Shown here piece after piece: positions 28,275 to 37,901 of a stretch of 64,000 nucleotides of DNA. The DNA is taken from assembly GCF_006539945.1 (NCBI RefSeq), contig NZ_BJNZ01000007.1:149940-213939 (forward strand). Direction: 5' to 3'. Made by a program: the position numbers and the translations under genes. Every line of letters begins with the position of its first letter. Within the stretch, counting starts at the first letter, position 1. Source of the DNA: Cellulosimicrobium cellulans (GTDB lineage Bacteria > Actinomycetota > Actinomycetes > Actinomycetales > Cellulomonadaceae). A model generated the notes under the pieces. The model worked only from the letters and a program-made list of their open reading frames with translations. It did not search any database and was not told the DNA's origin.

Positions 28275-28316
28275 GGGTCGGGACGCGCGCGAGAAAACTC
28301 GTGCCGATCCCGACCC
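28275..28316 (+). terminator. Nested hairpin after rskA, overlapping the next SigK promoter
   Basis: Outer arms GGGTCGGGA / TCCCGACCC enclose an inner CGAG-AAAA-CTCG hairpin. The right outer arm overlaps the -35 box (CCCATCC, 28314-28320) of the fasciclin-lipoprotein promoter. Confidence 0.6.
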
Positions 28317-28341
28317 ATCCGCCCGGGGTCGCGCTCCGAAC
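28314..28341 (+). promoter_or_regulatory. SigK-type promoter of the fasciclin lipoprotein gene
   Basis: CCCATCC-N15-CCGAAC, 50 bp before the start codon, which has its own GAGGAGAG ribosome site. Confidence 0.8.
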
Positions 28342-28391
28342 CCTCGGCATGACGCCCCGCACCGGCGGGGCGACGACCCGAGGAGAGTCCG

Positions 28392-29096
28392 ATGAACGTT
28401 CGCACCCGCACGTCGTACGCCGTCGCCGGCATCGCCACGCTCGCCGTGCTCGGCCTGTCCGCGTGCAGCTCCGACTCGGACACGGGGGCCGACTCGACGA
28501 CGGCCGACTCCCAGGCCGAGGACACCATGACGGACGACTCGACGTCCGACGACATGACCGACGACTCGACCGAGGGCTCGGACGACATGGCGGCCGACCC
28601 CGCCGCGAACCTCGTGGGCCCCGGCTGCGCCGCCTACGCGGAGCAGGTCCCCGACGGCGCCGGGTCGATCACCGGGATGTCGACGGACCCCGTCGCCGTG
28701 GCGGCGTCGAACAACCCGCTGCTGACCACGCTCACCGCGGCCGTCTCGGGTGAGCTCAACCCGGACGTCAACCTCGTCGACACGCTCAACGGCGACGAGT
28801 TCACCGTGTTCGCCCCCGTCGACGACGCGTTCGCGAAGATCGACGCCGCGACGCTCGACTCGCTGAAGACGGACTCCGACACGCTGACGAAGATCCTCAC
28901 GTACCACGTGGTGCCCGGCCAGCTCACGCCCGACCAGGTCGTCGGGGAGCACGAGACCGTCGAGGGCGGCACGGTCGAGGTGACCGGCTCGGGCGACGAG
29001 CTCATGGTCAACGACGCGGCCGTCGTGTGCGGTGGCGTGATGACGCAGAACGCGACCGTGTACCTCGTCGACTCGGTGCTCATGCCGACCATGTGA
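28392..29096 (+). CDS. Fasciclin (FAS1) domain lipoprotein, MPT70/MPT83-like
   Basis: 234-aa secreted lipoprotein: signal peptide with lipobox LGLSACSS (Cys about residue 25), a 45-residue acidic Asp/Ser/Thr/Met linker, then one FAS1 domain (about 95-234) with [19 protein letters not shown] and [11 protein letters not shown]. Two cysteines, GPGCAAY and VVCGGVM, could form the disulfide found in MPT70. In mycobacteria MPT70 and MPT83 are SigK-regulated and flank dipZ; here the gene sits between rskA and dipZ with a SigK-type promoter. Probable cell-surface adhesion role. Confidence 0.92.
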   Translation: MNVRTRTSYAVAGIATLAVLGLSACSSDSDTGADSTTADSQAEDTMTDDSTSDDMTDDSTEGSDDMAADPAANLVGPGCAAYAEQVPDGAGSITGMSTDPVAVAASNNPLLTTLTAAVSGELNPDVNLVDTLNGDEFTVFAPVDDAFAKIDAATLDSLKTDSDTLTKILTYHVVPGQLTPDQVVGEHETVEGGTVEVTGSGDELMVNDAAVVCGGVMTQNATVYLVDSVLMPTM

Positions 29097-29152
29097 CCCT
29101 CCCGGCGCGTCCAGGAGTGGGCGCGCGGTGGACCCGTGACAGCCGGGTCCCG

Positions 29153-29180
29153 ACGGCCCCGACCGGACGGTCGGGGCCGT
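29153..29180 (+). terminator. Terminator of the fasciclin gene
   Basis: Perfect 12-bp arms ACGGCCCCGACC / complement, loop GGAC, 57 bp after the stop codon and before the dipZ promoter. Confidence 0.8.
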
Positions 29181-29219
29181 CGTCGTGCGTCCGGCGACGT
29201 CCCCTCGGCGCGCGGTGGA

Positions 29220-29247
29220 CCCATCCGCGACGGCCGCCGGTCCGAAC
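29220..29247 (+). promoter_or_regulatory. SigK-type promoter of dipZ (leaderless)
   Basis: CCCATCC-N15-CCGAAC, with only 7 nt between the -10 box and the ATG at 29255, so dipZ mRNA should start at its initiation codon. Confidence 0.8.
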
Positions 29248-29254
29248 CCCGGGC

Positions 29255-31261
29255 ATGGAGACGCTCATCGTCATCGGCCTGCTCGGGGGACTCATCACGG
29301 GGATCTCGCCGTGCATCCTGCCGATGCTCCCCGTCATCTTCTTCGCGGGCGGCGTGCAGGGCGCGCGCACGGGGCAGACGCCGTCGGCCGCCGCGGAGCC
29401 CGGGACGGGCGGCGTCTCCCCGGGGCTGTTCGCGGGCGTCCCTGACGCGGTCCGCGTCGGCGGCCGCCCCGCCGCGGGGCCGCGCGGCCGGGGCGGCGCG
29501 CGGGAGGCCGCCGGGGCGCGGGAGGTCACGGCCCGGCCGACGCGCGGCGGGACGCTCGCCCTCGACCTGTCGACGGGGGACGAGCCGCGGCCCGTCGCCC
29601 CGGCCGACGGCGGGACCGGGCGCCGCGCGTCCCGGCGACCGGCGCGCCCCGCGGGCCGCTCGTGGCGCCCCTATCTCGTCATCGCGGGCCTGGTCCTCAG
29701 CTTCAGCGTCTTCACGCTCCTCGGCTCCCTCCTGCTGACCGCGCTCGGGCTCCCGCAGGACCTGCTGCGCTGGGCGGGCATCGTGCTCCTCGTCGCGATC
29801 GGCGTGGGGATGATCGTGCCGCGCGTCGAGGAGGTCCTGGAGCGGCCCTTCCGGCGGATCGCGGCGCTCGGGGCACGACGCGGCGCCGCCCGCCAGGACC
29901 GCGGGGCGTTCGTGCTCGGCCTCGGCCTCGGCGTGCTGTACGTGCCGTGCGCCGGGCCCGTCCTCGCGGCGATCACCGTGGCCGGGGCGACGGGGAACAT
30001 CGGCCCGGGCACCGTCGCCCTCACGGTGTCGTTCGCGGTCGGGGCGGCGATCCCGCTCCTGGTCTTCGCGCTCGCGGGGCGACGCGTCGCGGAGCGGGTC
30101 CGCGGGTTCCAGCGGCACACGCGCGGCATCCGCGTCACGGGCGGCGTCGTGATGATCGCGCTCGCGGGCGCGCTCGCGCTCAACCTCCCCGCCGCCCTCC
30201 AGCGTGCCCTGCCCGACTACACGGGCGCGCTCCAGCAGCGGGTCGACGAGAACGACGCCGTGCGCGAGGCGCTCGACCTCGGCGGGCTCGTCACCGACGA
30301 GAACCGCGAGCTGTCGAACTGCTCGAACGGCGCGCCCGTGCTGGAGGACTGCGGCACCGCCCCGGAGCTGCGCGGGATCGACACGTGGCTCAACACCCCG
30401 GACGGCGAGGCGCTGACGCTCGACGGGCTGCGGGGCAAGGTCGTGCTCGTCGACTTCTGGACCTACTCCTGCATCAACTGCCAGCGCGCGATCCCGCACG
30501 TCAACGCCTGGTACGACCGCTACCGCGACGTCGGCGCGGGGTTCGAGGTGATCGGGGTCCACACGCCCGAGTTCGCGTTCGAGCGCGAGACGCGCAACGT
30601 CGTCGCGGGCGCGCAGGACCTCGGCGTCACCTACCCCGTGGCCCAGGACAACGCCTACGCGACCTGGACCGCCTACCGGAACCGCTACTGGCCCGCGCAG
30701 TACCTCGTCGACGCCGACGGGACCGTGCGCCACATCCGGTTCGGCGAGGGCGGCTACGAGGACACCGAGCGCCTCGTCCGCGAGCTCCTCGAGGACGCGA
30801 ACCCGGGCGTCGAGCTGCCCGAGCCCACCGCCGTCGGCGACGCCACGCCACGGGACGAGACGACGCCGGAGACCTACTTCTCCATCAAGCGCGTCGTCAA
30901 CTACGCCGGCGAGCCGCGCTACGCCGCGGGGCAGCAGGACTTCACGCTCGCCGACGACCAGCGGCAGGACACGTTCTCGCTCGGCGGCACGTGGGACGTC
31001 GACTTCCAGGGCGCGACCGCGGTGTCCGACGACGCGCGCGTGCGCCTCGCGTACCGCTCGACCGACGTCTTCGCGGTGCTCGGCGGCGAGGGCACGGTGA
31101 CGGCCCGCGTCACGACCGACGGGCGGACCACGACCCGCAAGATCGACGTGTCGGGAAGCCCGACGCTCTACCCCGTCCTGGAGGGCGACGGCCCGACGGA
31201 AGGGCTCGTCGAGCTCGACGTCCCCGCCGGCGTGCAGGTGTTCACCGCGACGTTCGGCTGA
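29255..31261 (+). CDS. dipZ: DipZ-type CcdA-thioredoxin fusion protein
   Basis: 668-aa inner-membrane disulfide reductase. N-terminal CcdA-like electron carrier with the paired cysteines in [11 protein letters not shown] and [10 protein letters not shown] and about six membrane helices; then an extracytoplasmic thioredoxin domain (about 390-520) with active site YSCINCQRA; then a C-terminal beta-rich carbohydrate-binding-like domain as in mycobacterial DipZ. Two more cysteines (SNCSNG and EDCGTA) precede the thioredoxin. It should pass electrons from cytoplasmic thioredoxin to exported proteins. Odd: about 100 low-complexity Gly/Ala/Arg/Pro residues (about 35-135) sit between the first two helices, far longer than in Mycobacterium. 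Final gene of the SigK module. Confidence 0.93.
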   Translation: METLIVIGLLGGLITGISPCILPMLPVIFFAGGVQGARTGQTPSAAAEPGTGGVSPGLFAGVPDAVRVGGRPAAGPRGRGGAREAAGAREVTARPTRGGTLALDLSTGDEPRPVAPADGGTGRRASRRPARPAGRSWRPYLVIAGLVLSFSVFTLLGSLLLTALGLPQDLLRWAGIVLLVAIGVGMIVPRVEEVLERPFRRIAALGARRGAARQDRGAFVLGLGLGVLYVPCAGPVLAAITVAGATGNIGPGTVALTVSFAVGAAIPLLVFALAGRRVAERVRGFQRHTRGIRVTGGVVMIALAGALALNLPAALQRALPDYTGALQQRVDENDAVREALDLGGLVTDENRELSNCSNGAPVLEDCGTAPELRGIDTWLNTPDGEALTLDGLRGKVVLVDFWTYSCINCQRAIPHVNAWYDRYRDVGAGFEVIGVHTPEFAFERETRNVVAGAQDLGVTYPVAQDNAYATWTAYRNRYWPAQYLVDADGTVRHIRFGEGGYEDTERLVRELLEDANPGVELPEPTAVGDATPRDETTPETYFSIKRVVNYAGEPRYAAGQQDFTLADDQRQDTFSLGGTWDVDFQGATAVSDDARVRLAYRSTDVFAVLGGEGTVTARVTTDGRTTTRKIDVSGSPTLYPVLEGDGPTEGLVELDVPAGVQVFTATFG

Positions 31262-31267
31262 CGCGGG

Positions 31268-32746
31268 TCAGCTCGCGAGCTCCCGCGCGGGTGTCCACGA
31301 CCCGATCGTCGCGGTCCCGCCGCCGAGCAGGTCGAGCCCGTCCCCGACGCCGGGGATCCCCACGAGCCCGACGACGGACTCGGGGTCGCCCGGGTGCGGG
31401 GCCACGAGCAGCGTCGTGACGAGCGGCGGGTCGTCGGCCGTCGACCCGCCGCGCCACGAGAGCGCGGCCCAGGCGGTGGCGCCCGGAGCGAGCGTGAGCG
31501 GGGCGAGGCCGTCGTCGTCCGGTTCGAGGAGCACGTCCGTCTCCGCGCCGTCGTCGGCGACGAAGCGGACGGCGGGCGCGCCCGCGAGGACGCACTCCGC
31601 GGCGCCGTCGTTGCGGGCAGTGACGGTGAGGAACCGGCGCCCCGCCGCGGCGTCGAACCCCAGCGCACCGAGCGCGAGGTCGTCGGGCGCGCACGCGCCC
31701 GCGGGGCGAGCCGCGGCCGTCGGCTCGACCCCCGCGACGAACCCGGAGCGCGTCGCGGACGCGCCGCCATCGGTCGAGCCGTGGACCTGGTACGCGAGCG
31801 CCGGGCCGGGGTAGGCCGCGCCGTCGAGCACGCGCGCGACCACGGCCGCGTCGCCCGAGGTGACCACCGTGAGCAGGGGGTCCTGCGGGAACGTGTCGCG
31901 CACGGCGTCGTGCACGACCTGCGTCACGCCGGGCTCCGCCGCGACGTCGACCAGGAGCGTGAGCAGGGCGTCGTCGGGGACGGTCAGCCCGTCGCCGTCG
32001 TAGGTGCCGACGCCGGAGCCGCCCACCCCGAGGCTCGTCAGCCCGCGGCCTTCGGCCCGAACCAGCGCGGCGACGGGGACGAGGTCGTCGGCCGAGCGGA
32101 CGTCGACCGAGGCGGCGCCGGGGGCGAGATACACGCGCCGCACGGAGTCGTGGGCGACGAGGCGCACCGCGTCGGCGACGGCGTCGGCCCCGAGGAGGTC
32201 GGGGCGCGGCTCCCCGGTGGCCGGGTCGACGCCGGGGACGGTGGCCGCTCCCGGGCCGTGCTCGACGGCGAGCGTCCCGCCGCCGGCGCCCGTGCCCTCG
32301 ACCCGGACCGACCACGCGCCGCCGCCGGGCACCGCGGCGACGATCGCGCTCGCGTCCATGGCGGTGCGCTGCGCGACCTCGGGAGACGGGAGCGGAGTCA
32401 CGAGCGTGATCTCGGCCGACGTGCCCACCCGCCCGTTCGTCTGCACGTCCTCGACGCCCGGGAGGGCGAGGAGGAGCGCGATCGTGGCCTCCGTCCCCTG
32501 TTCCGGATCGCCCGGCCCGGGCGACGTCGCCGTCGATCCGTCCGGTGGTGACGACGGGAGCGCGGCCGGGCCGTCCGCCACGGCGGCGTCGAGGACCGCG
32601 GGGGCGAGGAGCGCGGCGACGACCGCGAGGCCCACGCCGGCGACCGACGCGACGACGGCGACCGCGCTCCGCGGGACCCGGCATGCGCTCGCGGGTCGAG
32701 GTCCGTCGGTGCTGTCCGCCGTCGGTACGGTGCGCTCGTCGTCCAC
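31268..32746 (-). CDS. Membrane-anchored DUF4232 domain protein
   Basis: 492 aa. One membrane helix near the N-terminus (AVAVVASVAGVGLAVVAALLAPAV), then an extracytoplasmic part with a Pro/Ser linker. The last 150 residues fit DUF4232 (CAPDDLALGALGFDAAAGRR, TVTARNDGAAECVLAGAP), a domain with a conserved Cys pair found in actinobacterial envelope proteins. The middle is unassigned. GTG at 32746 is preferred because TAGCGT lies 7 nt before it (leaderless); an in-frame start at 32764 is the alternative. Function unknown. Convergent with dipZ, 6 bp apart. Confidence 0.8.
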   Translation of the reverse strand: MDDERTVPTADSTDGPRPASACRVPRSAVAVVASVAGVGLAVVAALLAPAVLDAAVADGPAALPSSPPDGSTATSPGPGDPEQGTEATIALLLALPGVEDVQTNGRVGTSAEITLVTPLPSPEVAQRTAMDASAIVAAVPGGGAWSVRVEGTGAGGGTLAVEHGPGAATVPGVDPATGEPRPDLLGADAVADAVRLVAHDSVRRVYLAPGAASVDVRSADDLVPVAALVRAEGRGLTSLGVGGSGVGTYDGDGLTVPDDALLTLLVDVAAEPGVTQVVHDAVRDTFPQDPLLTVVTSGDAAVVARVLDGAAYPGPALAYQVHGSTDGGASATRSGFVAGVEPTAAARPAGACAPDDLALGALGFDAAAGRRFLTVTARNDGAAECVLAGAPAVRFVADDGAETDVLLEPDDDGLAPLTLAPGATAWAALSWRGGSTADDPPLVTTLLVAPHPGDPESVVGLVGIPGVGDGLDLLGGGTATIGSWTPARELAS

Positions 32747-32753
32747 GGCCGTG

Positions 32754-32759
32754 ACGCTA
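32754..32759 (-). promoter_or_regulatory. -10 element of the DUF4232 gene
   Basis: TAGCGT on the minus strand, 7 nt before GTG 32746. Confidence 0.5.
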
Positions 32760-32972
32760 CCCACGGGGACGACCCGGGGTGACCGCGCCGACGTGGTCTG
32801 CGCGGGCTCGCCGCCGAGTCTTCACACCCAGACCGTGACGGCCAGGACGATCGGTGGCCGGTCGTGTCGCAGGAGCCCTTCCGAATCGGTCTTTCAGCCC
32901 ATCGGGGGACCTGCCGGGCGCCGTTCTATAGCAGGACTCCTGGATGCCGGCAACATCTGGCATGATCCGGCC

Positions 32973-33713
32973 ATGACAGTGAGGACGGCAGCGGAGCTGG
33001 CGGCGGTCGACGACCCCGCCTGGCCGACGCTCTCCCGCATGCTCGGGCGCGGAGGCGTGGCTGTCGTGCCGGCCCCGGCGTGGTCGCTCGAGGTCCTCTT
33101 CCGGCTCCAGGTCACCGTCCGCTCGACGCTGGGTGCGCTCGCGCTGCACACCGGCGGGGTGCTCGTCGACGGCGGGTGGCTACGGATCATCGGCGGGGGC
33201 GGGGCCGGGCTGCCCGACCTCGCGACCGTCAACGGGCTCGGCGAGCCGGGCGACGACAGCGTCGCGCCGTCGGTCCTCGTCGTCGCGTACGACGTGCTCG
33301 GCGGCACGTTCGCGATCAACGGCGGCGGCCTCCCGGGCCAGCTCGGCAACGTCAACTACTTCGCGCCCGACTCGCTCACGTGGGTGGACCTCGGGTTCGG
33401 CCAGGCCGCGTTCCTCGAGTGGGCGGTGAGCGGCGGGACGACGGAGTTCTACGCCTCCGTCCGGTGGCCCGGCTGGTACGACGAGATCGGGGCGGTCCGC
33501 CTCGACGAGGGGCTGAGCCTCTACCCGCCGCTGTGGTCGGAGGAGGGGCGCGACGTCGCGCGGTCGTCGCGCACCCCCGTCCCGCTCGGCGAGCTGGTCG
33601 ACTGGCACTTCGAGATGGCCGAGCGCATGACGCCGGTGGACGACTACGTGCGCGACGCCGACGAGCACCTCGACGGCTACGGCGCATGGCCCGCCGAGGA
33701 CTACCGGCCGTAG
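32973..33713 (+). CDS. DUF2625 family protein
   Basis: 246-aa cytoplasmic protein with no signal or membrane segment. It matches DUF2625 along its length: AELAAVDDPAWPTL, LFRLQVTVRSTLGALALHTG, LVDGGWLRIIGGG, GGTFAINGGGLPGQLGNVNY, WVDLGFGQAAFLEWAVSG. No catalytic site is recognisable and the family has no known function. CATGAT ends 6 nt before the ATG, so the mRNA may be leaderless. Divergent from the DUF4232 gene. Confidence 0.88.
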   Translation: MTVRTAAELAAVDDPAWPTLSRMLGRGGVAVVPAPAWSLEVLFRLQVTVRSTLGALALHTGGVLVDGGWLRIIGGGGAGLPDLATVNGLGEPGDDSVAPSVLVVAYDVLGGTFAINGGGLPGQLGNVNYFAPDSLTWVDLGFGQAAFLEWAVSGGTTEFYASVRWPGWYDEIGAVRLDEGLSLYPPLWSEEGRDVARSSRTPVPLGELVDWHFEMAERMTPVDDYVRDADEHLDGYGAWPAEDYRP

Positions 33714-33717
33714 CCCG

Positions 33718-34662
33718 TCAGGGCCACCACGGACCGGGGTCGTCGAGCAGGCCCGGTGGCACCGTGCCCAGCTTGTCGGGGTTCCGCACGATGTCGAGCG
33801 CCGCGATGCGGCCGTCGGCGAGCGTGAACGCCAGGACCGTGAGCACCCCCGAGCCGTCCACGAGGGCGAGGCCGGGACTGCCGTTGACGTCGACGGCCCC
33901 CGCGCCGCGCGGCGGGTTGCGGAGGTAGGAGAGCAGGACCTCCCCGACGGTCTGCGCGCCCTGGACGGGGTGCCGCAGCGCGCGGACCTTGCCGCCGCCG
34001 TCGCCCCGGAGCATCACGTCGGGGTCGAGCAGCCCGAGCAGCGTCGGCAGGTCGTCGCCCGCGCACGCCGCGACGAACGCCTCGACGACGCGCTCCTGCT
34101 CGGCGCGCGACGTCCGCCCGCGCGGCCGTCCCGCCTCCACGTCCTTGCGGGCGCGCGACGCGAGCTGGCGCACCGCCGCGGGGGAGCGCCCGACGACGTC
34201 GCCCACCTCCTCGAACGGCAGCCCGAAGACGTCGTGCAGGACGAACGCGACGCGCTGCGCGGGGGAGAGCCGCTCGAGCACGACGAGCAGCGCCATGCTC
34301 ACCTCCTCGTCGAGCGTGGCGCGGTCGGCGGGATCGGCGGCCCCCTCCGTCGTCGCGGCGGACGACGCGACGGGGGACCGCGAACCGGGCGCGGTGACGA
34401 CGGGTTCGGGCAGCCACGTCCCGACGTAGTGCTCGCGCCGCACGCGCGCGCTGCCGAGCACGTCGAGCGCGAGGCGCCCGACCGTCGTCGTGAGCCACGC
34501 CGCGAGGTTGCGGATCGACGCCGGGTCCTGGGTGCGCAGGCGCAGCCACGCGTCCTGCACGCAGTCCTCGGCGTCCGACCACGAGCCCGTGGTCGCGTAG
34601 GCGAGGCGCAGGAGGCGCGGGCGCTCGGCCTCGAAGGCGTGCGCGAGGTCGTCGGTGCTCAT
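33718..34662 (-). CDS. ECF41 family RNA polymerase sigma factor (SigJ-like) with SnoaL-like C-terminal domain
   Basis: 314 aa. Sigma regions 2 (LRLAYATTGSWSDAEDCVQD) and 4 (LVVLERLSPAQRVAFVLHDV, GLPFEEVGDVVGRSPAAVRQ) are followed by a SnoaL-fold domain (about 205-314). The two motifs that mark ECF41 factors are present: DGGGK (LRGDGGGKVRAL) and NPDKL at the C-terminus. In ECF41 factors this extension acts in place of an anti-sigma factor. The gene overlaps the COE partner gene by 4 nt (ATGA), and an ECF41-type promoter precedes that pair. Confidence 0.92.
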   Translation of the reverse strand: MSTDDLAHAFEAERPRLLRLAYATTGSWSDAEDCVQDAWLRLRTQDPASIRNLAAWLTTTVGRLALDVLGSARVRREHYVGTWLPEPVVTAPGSRSPVASSAATTEGAADPADRATLDEEVSMALLVVLERLSPAQRVAFVLHDVFGLPFEEVGDVVGRSPAAVRQLASRARKDVEAGRPRGRTSRAEQERVVEAFVAACAGDDLPTLLGLLDPDVMLRGDGGGKVRALRHPVQGAQTVGEVLLSYLRNPPRGAGAVDVNGSPGLALVDGSGVLTVLAFTLADGRIAALDIVRNPDKLGTVPPGLLDDPGPWWP

Positions 34663-35429
34663 CGCGCGGCCGTCGACGCGGCGGGCTGCGCGGCGAGCCA
34701 GCCGGCGAACGTCGTCGTGCCGCGCGCGTCCGGGTGCGGGTCCGTGAGGCCGCCCGCGCGCAGCGCACGCCCGAGCCGCCCGGGCAGCGGCACCCGCACG
34801 GGGAGCGCCCGCGAGCCGGTGGCCGCACGCCAGGCGCGCGCCGCGTCCCGCACGTCCAGAACTTCCGGCCCGGCGACGGTCGTGGTCGAGCGGAGCGGCT
34901 CGCGCTCCGCGGCGTCGGCGACGGCAGAGGCCGCGTCCCGTGCCGCGACGGGCTGGACCGGCGCGCGCAGCAGCGGCACGACACCGCGCCGCGCGGCACC
35001 GGCGAGCGTCCCGGCGACGAACTCGTGGAACTGCGTCACCGCGACGACCGTCCACGGGACGTCGCCGACGGCGACCGCCCGCTCCTGCTCGACCTTCACG
35101 CCGTAGTAGGCCATCGGCACATCGTGGCACCCCACGATCGAGACGAGCACGTGGTGCCGCACCCCGGCGTCGTGCTCGGCCGCCAGGAGCCGCCGCGTCC
35201 CGTCGACGAGCGTCGCCCGCGCGACCGCCGTGGACGACGACGCGTTGCTCGCGTCCACCACGACGTCCACCCCGTCGAGCGCGGCGGTCAGACCGGCGCC
35301 CGTCGTGAGGTCGACCGGGTAGCGCTCCGCGTGCCGGCTCAGCGCGCGCACCTCGTGCCCGCGCGCGGTCAGCTCCGCGACGACGTGCCGGCCGATCGTC
35401 CCTGTCCCACCTGTCACTGCGATCCTCAT
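34659..35429 (-). CDS. NAD(P)-binding NmrA-like protein (COE partner of ECF41)
   Basis: 256 aa, short-chain dehydrogenase/NmrA-like Rossmann protein: MRIAVTGGTGTIGRHVVAEL binds the dinucleotide, VVDASNASS and the YYGVK segment correspond to the core. ECF41 genes are typically next to a carboxymuconolactone decarboxylase, oxidoreductase or epimerase (COE) gene that is their regulatory target; this gene fills that place, is co-transcribed with the sigma gene and carries the matching promoter. Substrate unknown. Confidence 0.88.
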   Translation of the reverse strand: MRIAVTGGTGTIGRHVVAELTARGHEVRALSRHAERYPVDLTTGAGLTAALDGVDVVVDASNASSSTAVARATLVDGTRRLLAAEHDAGVRHHVLVSIVGCHDVPMAYYGVKVEQERAVAVGDVPWTVVAVTQFHEFVAGTLAGAARRGVVPLLRAPVQPVAARDAASAVADAAEREPLRSTTTVAGPEVLDVRDAARAWRAATGSRALPVRVPLPGRLGRALRAGGLTDPHPDARGTTTFAGWLAAQPAASTAAR

Positions 35430-35437
35430 GCCCGTAC

Positions 35438-35464
35438 GACGCCGCAGCGGCCCGGGATGTGACA
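35438..35464 (-). promoter_or_regulatory. ECF41-type promoter of the COE-sigma operon
   Basis: On the minus strand TGTCACA (35464-35458), 16-nt spacer, CGTC (35441-35438), agreeing with the ECF41 promoter motif. The -10 box is 8 nt from the ATG at 35429, so the mRNA has almost no leader. Predicts autoregulation. Confidence 0.75.
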
Positions 35465-35483
35465 CGGTCACCCACGACCGAAA

Positions 35484-35495
35484 CTTGTATACAAG
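35484..35495. promoter_or_regulatory. GntR (FadR-type) operator of the methylcitrate operon
   Basis: Perfect 12-bp palindrome CTTGTATACAAG, the standard TGTATACA core for FadR-subfamily GntR proteins, 28 bp before the regulator start and overlapping the expected -35 region. Confidence 0.75.
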
Positions 35496-35523
35496 TGCGC
35501 AGTACGTGTGGCACGATGGCCGG

Positions 35524-36255
35524 GTGACGACGACGCCCGACCTGCGCGCCGCCGTCGGACAGGCCGCGACGGCCCCCGGCGACGCGGGGCTCGCGCGCCG
35601 TCAGTCCGGCGCCCGCGCGGTCTACGACCTCCTCCGCGGCCGCATCATCGACGGCTCGCTCGCACCCGACGGCCGCCTCACCGAGCCCGTGCTGTCCGCC
35701 GAGCTCGGCGTCTCCCGGACCCCGGTGCGCGAGGCGTTGCGCATGCTCCAGGCGGAGGCGCTCGTCGTCGAGCTGCCGACCGGGGGAGTGCGCGTCGCGC
35801 CGCTCGACGTCGCGGACGCCCGTCGCGTCTACGACGTGCGCGCCCGTCTCGAAGGGCTGCTCGCCCGGGACGCGTGCGAGCGCGCCACGCCCGACGACGT
35901 CGCCCGCCTCGCGCGCCTCGTGACGCTCATGGACGCGGTCCGCGACCACGAGGACGAGGTGCTGCGCGTCGGCGCCCAGTTCCACGGCGAGATCGAGACG
36001 CTCGCCGACAACCGCTGGGGGTCGGCGCTCCTGCGCCAGATCCGCGGCCACGTCGACCGGTACCGCGCGCTCGCGGCGCGCCGCCGCGTCGGCACCACCG
36101 ACCACGTCGACGAGCACCGCGCCGTCGCCGACGCGATCGCGAGCCGCGACCCCGCCGCGGCCGAGGCCGCGATGCGCACCCACATCGAGCGCAGCGCGGC
36201 CCTCGCCGAGCAGTCCCTGCGCGGCGTGGGGTCGGCGACCGACGACCTCCCCTGA
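35524..36255 (+). CDS. GntR family regulator, FadR/FCD type, of the methylcitrate genes
   Basis: 243 aa from GTG 35524. N-terminal winged helix ([20 protein letters not shown]) and a C-terminal all-helical FCD domain with metal-ligand positions ([39 protein letters not shown]). It lies 29 bp before prpD with the TGTATACA palindrome at its promoter, so it most likely represses prpDBC and itself, relieved by a methylcitrate-cycle intermediate (inference). The -10-like CACGAT ends 6 nt before the GTG; an ATG at 35428 would run through the operator and is less likely. Confidence 0.9.
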   Translation: MTTTPDLRAAVGQAATAPGDAGLARRQSGARAVYDLLRGRIIDGSLAPDGRLTEPVLSAELGVSRTPVREALRMLQAEALVVELPTGGVRVAPLDVADARRVYDVRARLEGLLARDACERATPDDVARLARLVTLMDAVRDHEDEVLRVGAQFHGEIETLADNRWGSALLRQIRGHVDRYRALAARRRVGTTDHVDEHRAVADAIASRDPAAAEAAMRTHIERSAALAEQSLRGVGSATDDLP

Positions 36256-36284
36256 CCACCGCCCACCGCACGACGGAGACACCG

Positions 36285-37901
36285 ATGCCGTACACCCACC
36301 ACCTGCGCGTCTACCCCAGCGCGGAGCCGCTCGACCGCACCGACCAGCTCGCGTGGAAGCTCGCCGAGCTCGCGACGGACCCGGTCGAGGTCACGCCCGA
36401 GGTCGTCGACATGGTGATCAACCGCGTCATCGACAACGCGGCCGTCGCCGCGGCCAGCCTCACGCGCGGTCCGGCCGTCGCGGCGCGCGGCCAGGCGCTC
36501 GCGCACCCCTACACGCCGGGCGCGACAGTGTTCGGCTGCGGCCTCACCACCCGCACGAGCCCCGAGTGGGCGGCCTGGGCGAACGGCGTCGCGGTCCGCG
36601 AGCTCGACTTCCACGACACGTTCCTCGCCGCCGAGTACTCCCACCCGGGCGACAACATCCCGCCGATCCTCGCCGTCGCGCAGCACGCCGGGTCCGACGG
36701 CGCCGCGGTCGTGCGGGCGATCGCGACCGGCTACGAGGTCCAGGTCGACCTCGTCCGCGCGATCAGCCTCCACCAGCACAAGATCGACCACGTCGCGCAC
36801 CTCGGGCCGTCGGCCGCCGCGGGCATCGGGACGCTCCTCGGCCTCGACACCGAGACCGTGTTCCAGGCCATCGGCCAGGCCCTGCACACGACGACGGCCA
36901 CGCGCCAGTCCCGCAAGGGCCAGATCTCCACGTGGAAGGCGCACGCCCCGGCGTTCGCGGGCAAGGTCGCGGTCGAGGCCGTCGACCGGGCGATGCGCGG
37001 GCAGACGTCGCCCGAGCCGATCTACGAGGGCGAGGACGGCGTCGTCGCGTGGCTGCTCGACGGTCCGGACGCGGCGTACGACGTCGTGCTCCCGGCCCCG
37101 GGCGAGCCCAAGACCGCGATCCTCGACACGTACACCAAGGAGCACTCGGCCGAGTACCAGTCGCAGGCGCTCATCGACCTCGCCCGCGCGCTGCACGACG
37201 AGCACCCGTGGCTCGCCGACCCCGAGAACGTCACGTCGATCGTCATCCACACGAGCCACCACACGCACTACGTCATCGGCTCCGGCGCGAACGACCCGCA
37301 GAAGTACGACCCGACCGCGTCGCGCGAGACGCTCGACCACTCGATCCCCTACATCTTCGCCGTCGCGCTCCAGGACGGCGGCTGGCACCACGTCGACTCG
37401 TACACGCCCGAGCGCGCGGGTCGCGAGGACACGGTCGCGCTGTGGGCCAAGGTCACCACGGCCGAGGACCCGGAGTGGACGCGCCGTTACCACTCGACCG
37501 ACCCGGCCGAGAAGGCGTTCGGCGGTCGCGTCGAGATCGAGCTGGCCGACGGCGGCCGCCTCGTCCGCGAGATCGCCGTCGCCGACGCGCACCCGCTCGG
37601 CGCGCGGCCGTTCGGCCGCGAGCAGTACGTGAAGAAGTTCCGCACGCTCGCAGCCGGCGTCCTCGAGGACGCCGAGATCGAGCGCTTCCTCGACCTCGCG
37701 CAGCGGCTCCCGTCGCTCACGCCGGCCGAGGTCCGCGAGCTGACGATCGTCGGCCGCCCCGGCCTGCTCGACTCCGTGCCGACGCCGACCGGGCTCTTCG
37801 AGCTCGGGCGCGATGACGACGGCGCCGCGCCCGCGGAGTTCGAGGGTGACGGGTTCACCATGCACGAGGCCGACGAGACGACCGAGGGAGAGGCGCGCTG
37901 A
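36285..37901 (+). CDS. prpD: 2-methylcitrate dehydratase
   Basis: Third step of propionyl-CoA breakdown by the methylcitrate cycle (2-methylcitrate to 2-methyl-cis-aconitate). 538 aa, the family length, MmgE/PrpD fold: [37 protein letters not shown] and [20 protein letters not shown] are characteristic. A CGGAGA lies before the ATG. The stop overlaps the prpB start (TGATG). Part of a regulator-prpD-prpB-prpC operon, so it should be induced on propionate or odd-chain fatty acids. Confidence 0.95.
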   Translation: MPYTHHLRVYPSAEPLDRTDQLAWKLAELATDPVEVTPEVVDMVINRVIDNAAVAAASLTRGPAVAARGQALAHPYTPGATVFGCGLTTRTSPEWAAWANGVAVRELDFHDTFLAAEYSHPGDNIPPILAVAQHAGSDGAAVVRAIATGYEVQVDLVRAISLHQHKIDHVAHLGPSAAAGIGTLLGLDTETVFQAIGQALHTTTATRQSRKGQISTWKAHAPAFAGKVAVEAVDRAMRGQTSPEPIYEGEDGVVAWLLDGPDAAYDVVLPAPGEPKTAILDTYTKEHSAEYQSQALIDLARALHDEHPWLADPENVTSIVIHTSHHTHYVIGSGANDPQKYDPTASRETLDHSIPYIFAVALQDGGWHHVDSYTPERAGREDTVALWAKVTTAEDPEWTRRYHSTDPAEKAFGGRVEIELADGGRLVREIAVADAHPLGARPFGREQYVKKFRTLAAGVLEDAEIERFLDLAQRLPSLTPAEVRELTIVGRPGLLDSVPTPTGLFELGRDDDGAAPAEFEGDGFTMHEADETTEGEAR

